Of a stretch of 51,823 nucleotides of DNA, positions 17,215 to 27,086 are shown piece after piece (position 1 is the stretch's first letter; every line of letters starts with the position of its first letter). Made by a program: the position numbers and the translations under genes. Source of the stretch: Methanosarcinales archaeon. GTDB taxonomy: Archaea; Halobacteriota; Methanosarcinia; Methanosarcinales; Methanoperedenaceae. The stretch covers positions 1 through 51,823 of the forward strand of contig CAJPFJ010000021.1 of NCBI GenBank assembly GCA_905339155.1. Reading direction: 5' to 3'. Under the pieces are notes generated by a model that made no database searches, was not told the origin of the DNA, and was given only the letters and a program-made list of their open reading frames with translations.

Positions 17215-18291
17215 TTGTCTGAACAGGTTCAAAAAAATATCTGCAAAAAAGAAATGACCGATGAGAAAGTTGTAGCTTATATAAAAAAATGCCTTGATGC
17301 AGGAAGGATGGCAGAAGCAATAGATACATCCAAAGTCACAGGTGCGCCGCTTTCAAAAGAAGAACTCAATGGGTATATACGGAAATATCTTGAGAATGGA
17401 TGGATGCAAAAAGCAATTGACGGAGCAAAAGCAGCAGGCATAGAACTTTCTAAAGATGTCCTTTCAGGATATGTTAATAAATATCTTGAGAATGAAAAAA
17501 TTTACTCGGCAGTGGATGCTTCAAGAATAATCGGTATGCCTCTTCCAAAGGAGAAGATCGCTATTATCGGAAAAGAGTGCCTGCGCAAAGGAAAGATCAC
17601 GTCTGCTCTTGAAGCCTACAAGATCATTAAAGAAAAACCACCCGAAGAGGAGCTTATTATTTGCGGTAACATTTGTTTCAAAAACGGCTTGCTCTCGGAT
17701 GGCCTGGAGGCATATAAGTTAGCTAATAAGACTCCGCCTGAAGATGAGCTGGTTATATGCGGTAACATGTGTTTCAATATCGGACAGATCACACCCGGTC
17801 TTGATGCTTACAAACTGGCAAATAAAACCCCTGTAAAAGAAATACTTCGTATATGCGGTGAAGCATGTCTTCTTGAAAAACGCACTGATGACGCAAGAAA
17901 AGCTTTTGTAGCAGCGCAGAAAGTTGAAGAAATGAATAGCTCAAAAACCATCCAGGTCAGGGAAATATCTCTTGAGGAATTAAAAAATTCAAAAATTGAT
18001 ATATCAAGTAAAGGGCAAAAGGTATGTTCGGATTGTGGAAACAGGACTGACATCAAGGAAAGATATTTTGAAGTATCAAGATGCCCTGAAACTAAAGAAG
18101 ATGAAGAAGAGCTTGATAAACTCATGAAAATACAACATGGAATTGAGAATTTTTATGTTGAACTTGATGTTTTGGGGAATGGACGAGGATTGATCAATTC
18201 AAGCATATGCGGGAATTGCGCCTCGAAGGATGTTGTTTTGATTTCTGGTGATGATATGGTGTATATAGAGATCAAAGCCGGGAAAAAGTAG
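17215..18291 (+). CDS. helical-repeat protein with C-terminal zinc-ribbon-like cysteines
   Basis: The 358-residue product has six or seven repeats of about 33 residues, TPR/SEL1-like, with a shared core (for example [17 protein letters not shown]) and a Cys in the middle of the later repeats. After residue 255 there is a separate domain with two cysteine knuckles (CSDCGN and CGNCAS about 60 residues apart), a likely zinc ribbon. No family is recognised. TTG at 17215 is the longest start; ATG at 17254 is an alternative. A TATA-like attaaatac lies near 17171. A scaffold role is only a guess. Confidence 0.75.
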   Translation: MSEQVQKNICKKEMTDEKVVAYIKKCLDAGRMAEAIDTSKVTGAPLSKEELNGYIRKYLENGWMQKAIDGAKAAGIELSKDVLSGYVNKYLENEKIYSAVDASRIIGMPLPKEKIAIIGKECLRKGKITSALEAYKIIKEKPPEEELIICGNICFKNGLLSDGLEAYKLANKTPPEDELVICGNMCFNIGQITPGLDAYKLANKTPVKEILRICGEACLLEKRTDDARKAFVAAQKVEEMNSSKTIQVREISLEELKNSKIDISSKGQKVCSDCGNRTDIKERYFEVSRCPETKEDEEELDKLMKIQHGIENFYVELDVLGNGRGLINSSICGNCASKDVVLISGDDMVYIEIKAGKK

Positions 18292-18332
18292 AAAAACAAT
18301 ATTTATTTCTCCTCTCATACCTTTGTATAATT

Positions 18333-20000
18333 ATGTTCCGGCACGATATAATCATAGTTGGGGGCGGACTTTCTGGATTACGCGCCGCTTTATCTGTAAA
18401 ATCAGCTGATGTAGCCGTCATATCAAAAGTCCATCCCCTGCGTTCACATTCAATTGCTGCACAGGGTGGAATAAACGCTGTGCTGGCAACTAATGACAGA
18501 TGCGAAGACCATGCCTTTGACACCATTAAAGGCAGTGATTATCTTGCTGACCAGGATGCTGTAGAGGTACTTTGCCAGGATGCACAGGGGCGTGTCATTG
18601 AGATGGAACACTGGGGAACGCTTTTTTCAAGAACAGATGACGGCAGGATCGCCCAGCGTCCCTTCGGAGGAGCAGGATTTCCAAGGACTGTGTATGCAGA
18701 AGATAGGACAGGCCACCACCTGCTGCATACCGTGTATGAACAGGCGCTCAAGAAGGGTATAAAGTTCTATGATGAATGGCTCATAACCCGCCTTGTTGTT
18801 GATAAAGGGAGATGTTGCGGCGTCACAGGATATAATATTCCAGATGGGATCATTGAGGGGTTCCAGGCAAAGGCTGTGATCTTTGCAACAGGAGGTTATG
18901 GAAGAATATACAAACATTCCACAAATTCAGTAATTAACACAGGGTCTGGCTGCGCCGTGGCATATCGGGCAGGAGCGCAGCTTGAAGATATGGAATTCGT
19001 GCAGTTCCATCCTACTACCCTTTTTGGCACCAGTATCCTCATCACAGAAGGAGCGCGTGGTGAAGGAGGGTTTCTTGTGAACAGGAACAAAGAGCGGTTC
19101 ATGAAGCGATATTCACCGCACCAGCTTGACCTTTCGCCAAGAGATATCGTTGCGCGCTCCATTCAAACCGAATTAAATGAAGGCAGGGGATTTGAGGGTG
19201 GCTATGTTCACCTTGAACTCATGCATCTTGGGAAGGAGAAGATTTTTGAGCGCCTCCCGGGGATCAGGCAGATATCGATTGATTTTGCAAATATAGACCC
19301 TGTCGAAAAACCAATTCCGGTCAGGCCGGGACAGCATTATTCCATGGGAGGCATCGCCTCAAATAAGGACTGTGAAACTTCGATTTCGGGATTCTTTGTA
19401 TGCGGGGAATGTTCCTGCATCAGTGTACATGGGGCGAACAGGCTTGGTGGTAACTCACTTCTTGAGACTCTTGTTTTCGGGAAGATAGCAGGAGAAAATG
19501 CGGAAAAATATGCAAATTCTCATGGGGAAAAAGAATTACCCGAAAAGGCAATCGAAGATGAAAAGGAAAAGATATCAGGATTATTAGAGCGTAAAGTTGG
19601 TGAGGAATTGTTCAGGATACGAGATGAACTCAAGACCATCCTTGATGAAAAATCAGGAATATTCCGGAAAGAGCAGGATCTGACAATCGCAATTGATAAG
19701 ATCAGGGAACTTAAAATGCGTTACGGGAATGTGTATGTCCGGAATAAAGGGACTATTTTTAACCAGGAACTTGTAAACGTTATAGAGCTTGAGGGAATGC
19801 TGGATGTTGCTGAAGCGATATGTCTGGGGGCAAAGGCCCGCAAGGAAAGCCGCGGTTCTCATTTTCGCCTGGATTATCCGATCAGGGATGATAACAATTG
19901 GCTGAAACACACGCTTATTACATTCACGCCAGCTGGCGCGCAAATTGATTATAAACCTGTAAATATTAAGATGTTTCCGCCAAAACCGAGGCAATATTGA
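18333..20000 (+). CDS. sdhA: succinate dehydrogenase/fumarate reductase flavoprotein subunit
   Basis: The 555-residue protein has the FAD dinucleotide fold ([15 protein letters not shown]), [10 protein letters not shown] with H39 as the expected covalent FAD attachment residue, the active-site region [16 protein letters not shown], the capping-domain block [29 protein letters not shown], and the C-terminal [13 protein letters not shown]. It interconverts succinate and fumarate with an iron-sulfur subunit. No sdhB, sdhC or sdhD is adjacent, which is unusual. L-aspartate oxidase (NadB) shares the fold, but the length, the HxLLHT pattern and the C-terminus favour SdhA/FrdA. Confidence 0.88.
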   Translation: MFRHDIIIVGGGLSGLRAALSVKSADVAVISKVHPLRSHSIAAQGGINAVLATNDRCEDHAFDTIKGSDYLADQDAVEVLCQDAQGRVIEMEHWGTLFSRTDDGRIAQRPFGGAGFPRTVYAEDRTGHHLLHTVYEQALKKGIKFYDEWLITRLVVDKGRCCGVTGYNIPDGIIEGFQAKAVIFATGGYGRIYKHSTNSVINTGSGCAVAYRAGAQLEDMEFVQFHPTTLFGTSILITEGARGEGGFLVNRNKERFMKRYSPHQLDLSPRDIVARSIQTELNEGRGFEGGYVHLELMHLGKEKIFERLPGIRQISIDFANIDPVEKPIPVRPGQHYSMGGIASNKDCETSISGFFVCGECSCISVHGANRLGGNSLLETLVFGKIAGENAEKYANSHGEKELPEKAIEDEKEKISGLLERKVGEELFRIRDELKTILDEKSGIFRKEQDLTIAIDKIRELKMRYGNVYVRNKGTIFNQELVNVIELEGMLDVAEAICLGAKARKESRGSHFRLDYPIRDDNNWLKHTLITFTPAGAQIDYKPVNIKMFPPKPRQY

Positions 20001-20039
20001 GAGATAATTATAAATATCTTTCCGTAGCAGCTTATTGTC

Positions 20040-20534
20040 ATGAACGATTACTGGGGTATCCCTGAAAAGGAATACGAAATATCTATATTGCAATTCGCAA
20101 AACAACAATTATCCGATAGTGGTTATTGTGTACTTAGCGAAAAGGTGGAAGTATGCAGCGGCGCAGGGGCTCTTACCCTGACTGCAATAATAAAAACAGA
20201 CCGTGGACCCGTGGGATTATATATTCACGATGGTCCAAGGCAGCGAAAAAAAAGAGGAGCGCCCATTATCAAAGTGCTCAGGTTATTACCAGAAATGAAA
20301 AAAGTTGAAGACCTCAGGAAATTTGTAATAACACATCAGGATGATTTTCATATAATCCTGGCGCCTGAAAATATGGATTTAAGAGATAAGGCGGAAAAAG
20401 AACTTCTTGAAATCTACTCTACGTTATATGATTCAAAAATAAGGGATCTTTATGAAACCGATCTTAGCAGTGCAGCAGATGTTTTAAGAGTACGACTCAG
20501 GAAAGAATTTAAAGCGTACAGCCTTTCCTGCTAA
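20040..20534 (+). CDS. hypothetical soluble protein, 164 residues
   Basis: The product has a mixed alpha/beta pattern (LTLTAIIKTDRGPVGLYIHDG, DDFHIILAPENMD) suggesting a small nuclease-like or restriction-like fold, but no catalytic set is clear enough to claim. It starts 39 bp after sdhA on the same strand and may share its transcript. Its 3' end is 2 bp from the convergent gene. Not recognised. Confidence 0.6.
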   Translation: MNDYWGIPEKEYEISILQFAKQQLSDSGYCVLSEKVEVCSGAGALTLTAIIKTDRGPVGLYIHDGPRQRKKRGAPIIKVLRLLPEMKKVEDLRKFVITHQDDFHIILAPENMDLRDKAEKELLEIYSTLYDSKIRDLYETDLSSAADVLRVRLRKEFKAYSLSC

Positions 20535-20536
20535 TA

Positions 20537-21370
20537 TTATATTCCAAACTTGATATTGATTTTGTCACCTACAAATAATGGTTTATTACCATATTTTTCC
20601 GGGATCAACTTTATCCTGGGTTCATTGAAAGATAAACAAAAGGCAATCCCGGAACATCTCACCGATCTATTTTCTTTTGTTATTTCTAAAAGAGAAACAT
20701 GGGGACGAAAAAATCCTTCCTGTTTGAGAATACCAAAGAAATGAGCATTTGAACTGATATAGCCATCAATAAACCCCCCATCAATTGCGAATCCTCCAAT
20801 TATCCCACAGGTCTGGAATGGGGCGAAAAGGAGAGAATAATGTTCATTTACCTCTTCAACAATACACACCAACTCCACTTTTCTTCCGTCCGGAAGGTTT
20901 CTCCATTCAATATCTGGCAAAAGTTCAAGACAATTCGATGCTCGCAAATAATCACGGGGATACCTGACCTCGACATGCATTACAGGGTCATTCCAGAAAA
21001 TGAAATACCCATTCTTAATAAATGTCCCTATGCGTTCTCCAATTGATATTTCCTTGCCGATTGAAATGCCAGGTTTTATATGAATTATTTTAACCACATA
21101 TTTTCCCTGCTGTATCGCTATAAGATATTCTTTTGAATCCCTGTCTTTAAAGGGAGTGGGCGTATCAAAACTGCGGATATCGATTATCTTCCCATCCACC
21201 GGAGAAAACGCTGCACCCCCGAAACGGCCATAATAAATATCAACCGCACTGTTTGTCTTATGGGCTGCATAAGGGCTTTTCATGAATGAAAATCTTGAAT
21301 TATCCGGTGCATAAATATTTACATCATCGTGCCCTGCAATTTTGTTCATTTGACTCCATAAGAACAGCAC
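20537..21370 (-). CDS. M23/LytM-like domain protein, probably degenerate
   Basis: The 277-residue product contains KTNSAVDIYYGRFGGAAFSPVDGKI, IAIQQGKYVVKIIHI, IGERIGTFI and VMHVEVRYP, the order of elements in M23 metallopeptidase/lysostaphin folds (H-x-D, hairpins, HxH). The last pair is H-V-E rather than H-x-H, and the first His position (AAHKTNSAVD) is spaced loosely, so zinc binding is doubtful. No signal peptide. Its start lies inside the end of the radical-SAM gene (25-bp overlap), so the pair is tightly coupled and may work on the same, unknown substrate. Confidence 0.55.
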   Translation of the reverse strand: MLFLWSQMNKIAGHDDVNIYAPDNSRFSFMKSPYAAHKTNSAVDIYYGRFGGAAFSPVDGKIIDIRSFDTPTPFKDRDSKEYLIAIQQGKYVVKIIHIKPGISIGKEISIGERIGTFIKNGYFIFWNDPVMHVEVRYPRDYLRASNCLELLPDIEWRNLPDGRKVELVCIVEEVNEHYSLLFAPFQTCGIIGGFAIDGGFIDGYISSNAHFFGILKQEGFFRPHVSLLEITKENRSVRCSGIAFCLSFNEPRIKLIPEKYGNKPLFVGDKINIKFGI

Positions 21371-22344
21371 ATTTTTTGTATCTCGATAATGTTCAAATCG
21401 ATATCCTGTCCTATCCTGTATGCGCTTCTTGATGGCACAGCCATCCTGTCAATCCCGCTTAAAACAGCATACTTATCAAGCATCGAACGGTATCGACCGC
21501 CAGGGCGCACGCAGCTCAATGACAGCGGCACATCAAACATTTCCCGCGCTTTTGTTATTACCTTTACCACATCCTCAATTCCAGGAGGCGCTGCACCTTG
21601 CAATGCTGTACCTTTTGTGGGTATGAATACAACTATCACGACAACTTCAGGATTGAATTTCCTGGCTATTTCAAGGGCTCTTATTTCCCCTTTTAATTCT
21701 CCGTTATGCAGTCCAACAATTATATGCGGAGCAAGCCGGATCCCGAAAGACGAAAGGTGCGATAATGTATTTTCATAATCCTGCACGGATGCGCAAAGCC
21801 CCAGAATATCATGTATGGTCTCATCATCCCCGATAACATCAACAAGCGCCATATCAAGATATTTTGAAAGCAGTTCTGCCTGTCCCCTGTTAACGATCCC
21901 GGTATGGGCGCTGATCTTAATATTTGCATCTTTTTTTATTTGTGCAATTTCATCAGCCTGCAAGTATGTGGGAACGCTTCCGTCAGGTAAACTTCCGCCG
22001 CTTAACAATATTCCATTAGCCCCTGCCAGACGTTGTGTGCACGATCGCAGTTTACCATTTGAGCCGTCAAGCATATGGGCAAGATAATGTGAATCGCAAT
22101 GCCTGCATTTTAAAGAGCAGTGCTTGCCAGTCAATGATATAGGGGTAAAAGGCTCCCTGAAAAAAAGAATATCATTTCCCAATAATTCCATCCTTCGGTT
22201 GAAGGATTTATGCATAGCATTTTTTGTTGTGTCATCGGTGCTGAGAGCGTCGATCTGGGCGCAATATTTGTCAAAATGCATATGTTGCTTATTGGATTTT
22301 CGATATAAAGAGATTATCCCCTTTCCACTTTCTTGATTCTTCAA
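21346..22344 (-). CDS. radical SAM protein, biotin-synthase-like (COG1856-type)
   Basis: The 332-residue product has a CSLKCRHC cluster motif (C76, C80, C83), the GGSLPDG strand-loop (SAM contact), and later TIM-barrel strands (ISAHTGIV, LVDVIGDDETIHDILG, APHIIVGLH). The DETIHDILG segment is like biotin synthase and its relatives. I recall such uncharacterised homologues as COG1856. Cysteines near the end (MCCSYG) could bind a second cluster. The overlapping downstream M23-like gene is its only clear partner; substrate unknown. Confidence 0.82.
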   Translation of the reverse strand: MKNQESGKGIISLYRKSNKQHMHFDKYCAQIDALSTDDTTKNAMHKSFNRRMELLGNDILFFREPFTPISLTGKHCSLKCRHCDSHYLAHMLDGSNGKLRSCTQRLAGANGILLSGGSLPDGSVPTYLQADEIAQIKKDANIKISAHTGIVNRGQAELLSKYLDMALVDVIGDDETIHDILGLCASVQDYENTLSHLSSFGIRLAPHIIVGLHNGELKGEIRALEIARKFNPEVVVIVVFIPTKGTALQGAAPPGIEDVVKVITKAREMFDVPLSLSCVRPGGRYRSMLDKYAVLSGIDRMAVPSRSAYRIGQDIDLNIIEIQKMCCSYGVK

Positions 22345-22434
22345 GCAATAGTTCCCACCACGGCGGGATCTTTAATGAAGCCTTTCACAAATAATTCTTA
22401 ACAAAAAAATAATAAGAAAAAGGAAAAAAATTTA

Positions 22435-23352
22435 TTATTTTTCCTTTGCATATGCTACTAAAGCATCTTTTACCCCATACTTGAATGCCACGACTATGGC
22501 GACACCCCACGCAATAGGTCCGAGGAATATATAGAAAATATTGGTTTTGATCAACATGGTGTCAAATGCTAATACTATCAATACGAGGAACAAAAATCCC
22601 CTCATCAAAGGAACGAACATTTCCGAGCCTTCGACATTCATTCCTTTCATTGTTGCCTGCATATAATCCATAATAATGTCGATGGCTAAAAATCCGATTA
22701 TCAATATAAGGACTCCCGTGAACAGATTAGGAATATAATTTAATACATTTACCAGGAATTCAGTAAGGAATTTAAAACGCAATATCTCTACGGCAGCCAA
22801 TATAAATATCAGATAGCCGAACAATTTTATCAGGCCAGAAAGGATACCTGAGACAGATGTGCCGCTTGATTTCAGGGGTTCTCCGATGGAACTTTTCATA
22901 ATCTTATCATCAACGCCCATTGCAACAAGGATTTTGCGGATAATATCTGCGAGAAAATCAACAATTACCAGACCAATGATCAGTACTATCAAAGCCGTTA
23001 TTATAAGAGGTATATATGAAATAACCTGGGTGACAAAATCTGTTATAATCTGTATTCTTAGTATATCCAGGATGATAGCGGCAAAAATTATATAAATAAA
23101 TAGCTTGATTGTTGATTCGAAGAATCCTACAGTGCTCATTCCTGCTTTTCTTATTATTTCTCCTAGAGATGTTTTATCAATAAGATTGTCAAGTCCTATC
23201 TTGTCTAAGATCTTAGCCCCGATTTTTCCAATAAACGTCCCCAAAATCCATCCAACAATTATTAGAACAATTACTGCTACCAGTGTTGGTATAAAGGCAA
23301 TAAATTGATCTGCTAGTTTATATAAACTATCTAGTATTTTAGAATCTACCAT
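22435..23352 (-). CDS. channel-like membrane protein with conserved TM-helix repeats
   Basis: The product has about eight hydrophobic helices in three related blocks, each with a pattern like IPTLVAVIVLIIVGWILG, followed by an amphipathic stretch (KILDKIGLDNLIDKTSLG, KILVAMGVDDKIMKSSIG). This is the TM_helix repeat of mechanosensitive-channel-like proteins, without the MscS beta domain. The ATG at 23352 has GGGGTGA about 6 bases upstream and is preferred over an in-frame GTG at 23361. Function in osmotic response is inferred from the family. Monocistronic. Confidence 0.8.
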   Translation of the reverse strand: MVDSKILDSLYKLADQFIAFIPTLVAVIVLIIVGWILGTFIGKIGAKILDKIGLDNLIDKTSLGEIIRKAGMSTVGFFESTIKLFIYIIFAAIILDILRIQIITDFVTQVISYIPLIITALIVLIIGLVIVDFLADIIRKILVAMGVDDKIMKSSIGEPLKSSGTSVSGILSGLIKLFGYLIFILAAVEILRFKFLTEFLVNVLNYIPNLFTGVLILIIGFLAIDIIMDYMQATMKGMNVEGSEMFVPLMRGFLFLVLIVLAFDTMLIKTNIFYIFLGPIAWGVAIVVAFKYGVKDALVAYAKEK

Positions 23353-23496
23353 ATAATTCACCCCAATAGTACTTTGGTTCTGAAGTTATTAATAGTTTTC
23401 GTCTGTCACTAATACCAATCCCGCGCGTATCGGGCTGAAAAACGCGAGCAGTATGACTGTTAGGTTAAGTGCATTTACTGATGAGAAACAACTCTC

Positions 23497-23841
23497 CTAA
23501 TAATCCTCCAGGGGCATTTCTTTCCACTCATGCTCTGTTGGGGCTGAATTCTTCCTGATTTCAAGTATCAAGGATTCATCCTGGACCCTGGAACCATTTT
23601 TGTTTATCCATTTATCTAGTTCCCCACTTTTTAACATGCTGCGCAATGCGAACTTGATGCTTCCACCCTCATTCTTGTTCGTAATATTTGCTGCCCCGTG
23701 AATTAATCTCAGATGCCTGAACCCATGCTCATAAGCCTCTTTGATCTTTTCACGGGCTGCCATAATAGCAGTCCTTGTTGAATAACTGTGCAGATCAACC
23801 TCAACGCATTTCTTGAAGATATCTACTTCGAACCATGCCAT
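23497..23841 (-). CDS. Smr-domain protein
   Basis: The 114-residue product shows the Smr pattern: VDLHSYSTRTAIMAAREKI (the DLH motif and helix), HLRLIHGAANI (HG motif after a strand), and SIKFALRSMLKSGEL. Smr domains nick or bind branched nucleic acids or stalled-ribosome mRNA. In this protein the usual DLHG is DLHS and the HGxG is HGAA, so activity is uncertain. Single gene, no partner. Confidence 0.75.
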   Translation of the reverse strand: MAWFEVDIFKKCVEVDLHSYSTRTAIMAAREKIKEAYEHGFRHLRLIHGAANITNKNEGGSIKFALRSMLKSGELDKWINKNGSRVQDESLILEIRKNSAPTEHEWKEMPLEDY

Positions 23842-23914
23842 ATGGAGGATAAGATTATACGAGATTTTATTTATAATTTTGCAAACTTTTAATTATTTTC
23901 CGGAACAATTCAAA

Positions 23915-23979
23915 AACCACAGAGAGCCCGGAGAACACAGAGAAAACATCTCTCTGTGAACTCTGTGTCCTCTGTGGTT
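23915..23979. repeat. imperfect hairpin repeat of the CCACAGAG type
   Basis: AACCACAGAG at the left and CTCTGTGGTT at the right, with further matching ACACAGAG/CTCTGTGT blocks inside, form a 65-bp imperfect inverted repeat between two genes transcribed the same way. Repeats of this CCACAGAG wording are scattered in many bacterial and archaeal genomes. It may serve as a terminator for the ABC-transporter gene block or be an interspersed repeat. Confidence 0.7.
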
Positions 23980-24029
23980 GATTTTCTTGGGAATGAGTCA
24001 TTTAAATTCAAAGCTTGATTTAATGACTT

Positions 24030-25940
24030 TCAATCCATAATTTCTTTCCTTAACAAAATATACGCCATTCCCAGTCCCGCAATGCCATATAAAAGAAGCG
24101 GCAGGAGATATCCTGAAAGTGCCCCAAACCCTTCCTGGTATATTAATACAGAATCAAGAGCCCTGATGCCCATTGTTATTGGAAGGGCGCTCCCGATCTT
24201 TACCATCAATTGCGGCATGGTCTCAAAAGGGAAAAAAACACCGCACAGGAACAGCATGGGGATACTTAGCACAAGCGATGACAACATGGCTGTGTTTTCT
24301 GATTCTGCAAATGTCGCAACAGCCATACCGATACCAATGAAAGCTGCTGAATATACAAGTATCACAAGGAACAATAGTCCCAGCTGGCTTGCCGGTATCA
24401 GGATCCCATAGAAAAGGAAAGCAACAACGACCAGGATAATTCCCTGGAGCATCGCTATGAGAATAAGAGCCAGGGTCTTTGCGAAAATGAACTCCTCCAG
24501 GGATAAGGGTGTCAAAAGTGTCCTCAACAGGGTTTTTTTGGTTCTTTCCTGTACGATCGTAATTGAAGAGAGAAGGAATGAAATGAACATCAGTACGATG
24601 GATACGATCGCCGGCATAAGGAAGTCAAGATAAGACATATCTTTAAATACCTGCTCCCGTTCAAGTTTGATAGGAGCTGCAATAGCAGCAGGTGACTTAT
24701 TTCTTACATCCCCGAGGATACCTTTTGTCAGGTTGATTTCCGATATCAGGTTTGAAGTGCTATTTTCCATTTCTGTGGAGAGGTTGTTCATCTGGATGGA
24801 AACATTGGCTGACTGGGTCTTGACCTTCTCCAGGATCACGATAGCAGTCTGGATGGTTGAGATATTTCCCTGGATATTTGTGATCTCAAATATGTAATTG
24901 CCGATCAAAGCTTGCATATTCTGCAACCTGATGTCGGTGCGTATCAGTTTTTCATGCAATTCAGAGCCTTTTTGGGCAACATTTGCAAGCCCATTATAAA
25001 GTGATCTTATACGATCAGTCTTTTCAAGTAAAAGCGCCCTTGTATTCTGGATCTGCAGGACGGTGTTTGCAATGGAAATGCATTGTGGTGTTGAAGGAAT
25101 TGCACATGTTGAATGATATGTGCTTTGCAGATCGGCCTGGATCGCCAATAATGCAGCATCTGTGGAATCGATATTATCGACCACAAGCTTAAGGTCATCT
25201 CTTAAAGCCGCCGAGTCATTATAGATCGAACTTACATTCTTATCAAGTTCTAAAATGTCATTCCGTGTGGTATTAATATCAACAGATGTCCGGGAAAGAT
25301 CAATCCCCATCTGGTCAAGCGTTGTTTTCATCATATTAATGGATTTATTCATCCTCGTTACATTGATCTCATCCAATCGGACAAGCACATTCTGTGTATC
25401 ATTGTTCAGTCTGCTGATATTCCCGTTTATTAAAAAGACCCCTTCTTTTAATGGGCCAAGTTCTGATTCCATCTCGCCCAGGTTTTCCCATAGCTTACTG
25501 ATAAAACCCAGGGTGAGTACATAGGACATTTTTTCAGTAGTGGTAAGAAAAACCGTGGATATTACAGGCGCTATCTGGACACGGGAATTATCAATATACA
25601 ATTTCATAGACTGCGTCTGGTTTTCGGGGATGAATATCCCGGCGCTATATTTTCCTTTCTTGACGCCATCTTCGATAACAGACGGATCAAAAGTGTTCTC
25701 TTTAACGATTATGAACATCTTGCTGCTGTTTAATTCTTCGATTATGTCATTCCCAAGTGTTGACCCGCCCCCAACGCCCAGTTTTACCTCTTTTAAGCCT
25801 TCGCCGGATGCTCCTGAGAACACTGAACCGATCAATATCATAATAAGAATTGGAGCGAGAAATATCAAAAGTAAAGTCTTCCTGTGGCGGATATATACCA
25901 AAAAATCCTTATTTATGACTGATATGATGCTCAATGCCAC
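24030..25940 (-). CDS. ABC-2 type transporter permease with large extracytoplasmic coiled-coil domain
   Basis: The 636-residue product has one N-terminal helix (LLLIFLAPILIMILIGSVFSG) and five C-terminal helices after residue 430, the ABC-2 layout. Between them lie about 380 residues outside the membrane, with long heptad-rich helices and many N-x-S/T sites. Two cysteines (CAIPSTPQC) may form a disulfide. Such proteins export drugs, lipids or polysaccharides. Its start overlaps the end of the ATPase gene by 10 bp. Confidence 0.9.
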   Translation of the reverse strand: MALSIISVINKDFLVYIRHRKTLLLIFLAPILIMILIGSVFSGASGEGLKEVKLGVGGGSTLGNDIIEELNSSKMFIIVKENTFDPSVIEDGVKKGKYSAGIFIPENQTQSMKLYIDNSRVQIAPVISTVFLTTTEKMSYVLTLGFISKLWENLGEMESELGPLKEGVFLINGNISRLNNDTQNVLVRLDEINVTRMNKSINMMKTTLDQMGIDLSRTSVDINTTRNDILELDKNVSSIYNDSAALRDDLKLVVDNIDSTDAALLAIQADLQSTYHSTCAIPSTPQCISIANTVLQIQNTRALLLEKTDRIRSLYNGLANVAQKGSELHEKLIRTDIRLQNMQALIGNYIFEITNIQGNISTIQTAIVILEKVKTQSANVSIQMNNLSTEMENSTSNLISEINLTKGILGDVRNKSPAAIAAPIKLEREQVFKDMSYLDFLMPAIVSIVLMFISFLLSSITIVQERTKKTLLRTLLTPLSLEEFIFAKTLALILIAMLQGIILVVVAFLFYGILIPASQLGLLFLVILVYSAAFIGIGMAVATFAESENTAMLSSLVLSIPMLFLCGVFFPFETMPQLMVKIGSALPITMGIRALDSVLIYQEGFGALSGYLLPLLLYGIAGLGMAYILLRKEIMD

Positions 25941-26863
25941 TCTTCTCCTGAAGCATGAATAAATACATCTTCCAGGCTTGTGGAGCTTGATTCAATATTC
26001 TTGATAGTCTCCCCCCGTGAATCAAAAATCTCAAAAATTGCCTGGAGTGGCTGCTCATCCATAAAAGTTATTTTAAGCCCTTTTTCGTTTACACTGCATG
26101 ATGATATATTTTCAAGTGATCCCAGATTATTTTTTATGGCCGCATAGTTCCCGGGTTTGCTTGTTATTAAAATAACCTTTTCACCCACTTTTTTTTTCAA
26201 ATCATCCTGCTTTCCTTCGATAACTATTTTTCCCCAGTTCATTATCAGGATCCGATCACACAATAAGTCCGCCTCTTCCATATAATGCGTTGTAAGAAGG
26301 ATCGTAGTTCCTTCCCGGTTAACGACCCTTATGGTTTCCCAGAGGGCTTTTCTTGATACCGGGTCAAGCCCCACGCTTGGTTCATCAAGGATTAACACCT
26401 CTGGTTTATGTATGAGTGCACAGGCGATATTTAGTCTTGTCTTCATTCCCCCTGAAAGGTTGTTGGCCCTGATATTGCTTTTTTCAACAAGTTTTAGCAA
26501 TGTAAGTATTTTATGGCTTCTTTTCTTGATATCAATAACAGGTATTCGATATAATGAACCGAAAAATATGAGGTTTTCACTCACAGTAAGCTCATCATAG
26601 AAACTATTCTCCTGGGGGACAACTCCAATTATTGAAAGAACATCTTTCTTATCAGATACAACATCAAGGCCGGATATAAATGCATGACCTGAGGATGGTC
26701 TTGACTGGCAGGACAGGATTTTGATCAATGTTGATTTCCCGGCGCCATTTGGTCCAAGAAGACCGAATATGATCCCTTTTTCAATAGTCAGGGTAACATT
26801 ATCCAGTACTTTGAAATCTCCGTAGCTTTTTGTGATTGAACGAAATTCTATTATTGATTCCAT
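25931..26863 (-). CDS. ABC transporter ATP-binding protein
   Basis: The product (310 residues from ATG 26863) has Walker A GPNGAGKST, Q-loop VVPQENSFYDELTV, signature LSGGMKTRL, Walker B VLILDEPSVGLDP, and the H-loop TTHYMEEAD. The C-terminal 90 residues are the extension usual in ABC-2 exporters. The ATG at 26863 has GAGGG just upstream; the longer frame from TTG 26878 is less likely. Operon with the permease. Confidence 0.95.
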   Translation of the reverse strand: MESIIEFRSITKSYGDFKVLDNVTLTIEKGIIFGLLGPNGAGKSTLIKILSCQSRPSSGHAFISGLDVVSDKKDVLSIIGVVPQENSFYDELTVSENLIFFGSLYRIPVIDIKKRSHKILTLLKLVEKSNIRANNLSGGMKTRLNIACALIHKPEVLILDEPSVGLDPVSRKALWETIRVVNREGTTILLTTHYMEEADLLCDRILIMNWGKIVIEGKQDDLKKKVGEKVILITSKPGNYAAIKNNLGSLENISSCSVNEKGLKITFMDEQPLQAIFEIFDSRGETIKNIESSSTSLEDVFIHASGEEWH

Positions 26864-27053
26864 TACCCTCGGTCCCAACAGGTTGCTGACCTATTCTAAT
26901 TCTTTTAGCATATATATTTAAGTATTTGATAAGAGATCAGGAAAAAGGGAAGCATTCAATATAATGATTATGCTAATACTAATCATTACCCCTTTATTTC
27001 CACTGGAAAATTCATAATGTCCAAATTTCAGTTATTCAAATAATTATTTATCC

Positions 27054-27067
27054 GATACTAAAGTATC
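27054..27067. promoter_or_regulatory. dyad just upstream of the B12-type radical-SAM gene
   Basis: GATACT-AA-AGTATC is a perfect inverted repeat ending 19 bases before the ATG at 27087, and TTTGATA near 26931 resembles its half-site. It would lie at the transcript start and could be an operator. Confidence 0.35.
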
Positions 27068-27086
27068 AAATGCAAAGTGTGTAACA

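Noticed and set aside
24030..26863. Dedicated defence or bacteriocin exporter
   Set aside because: Only generic ABC-2 features are visible; no cargo or immunity gene lies near it.
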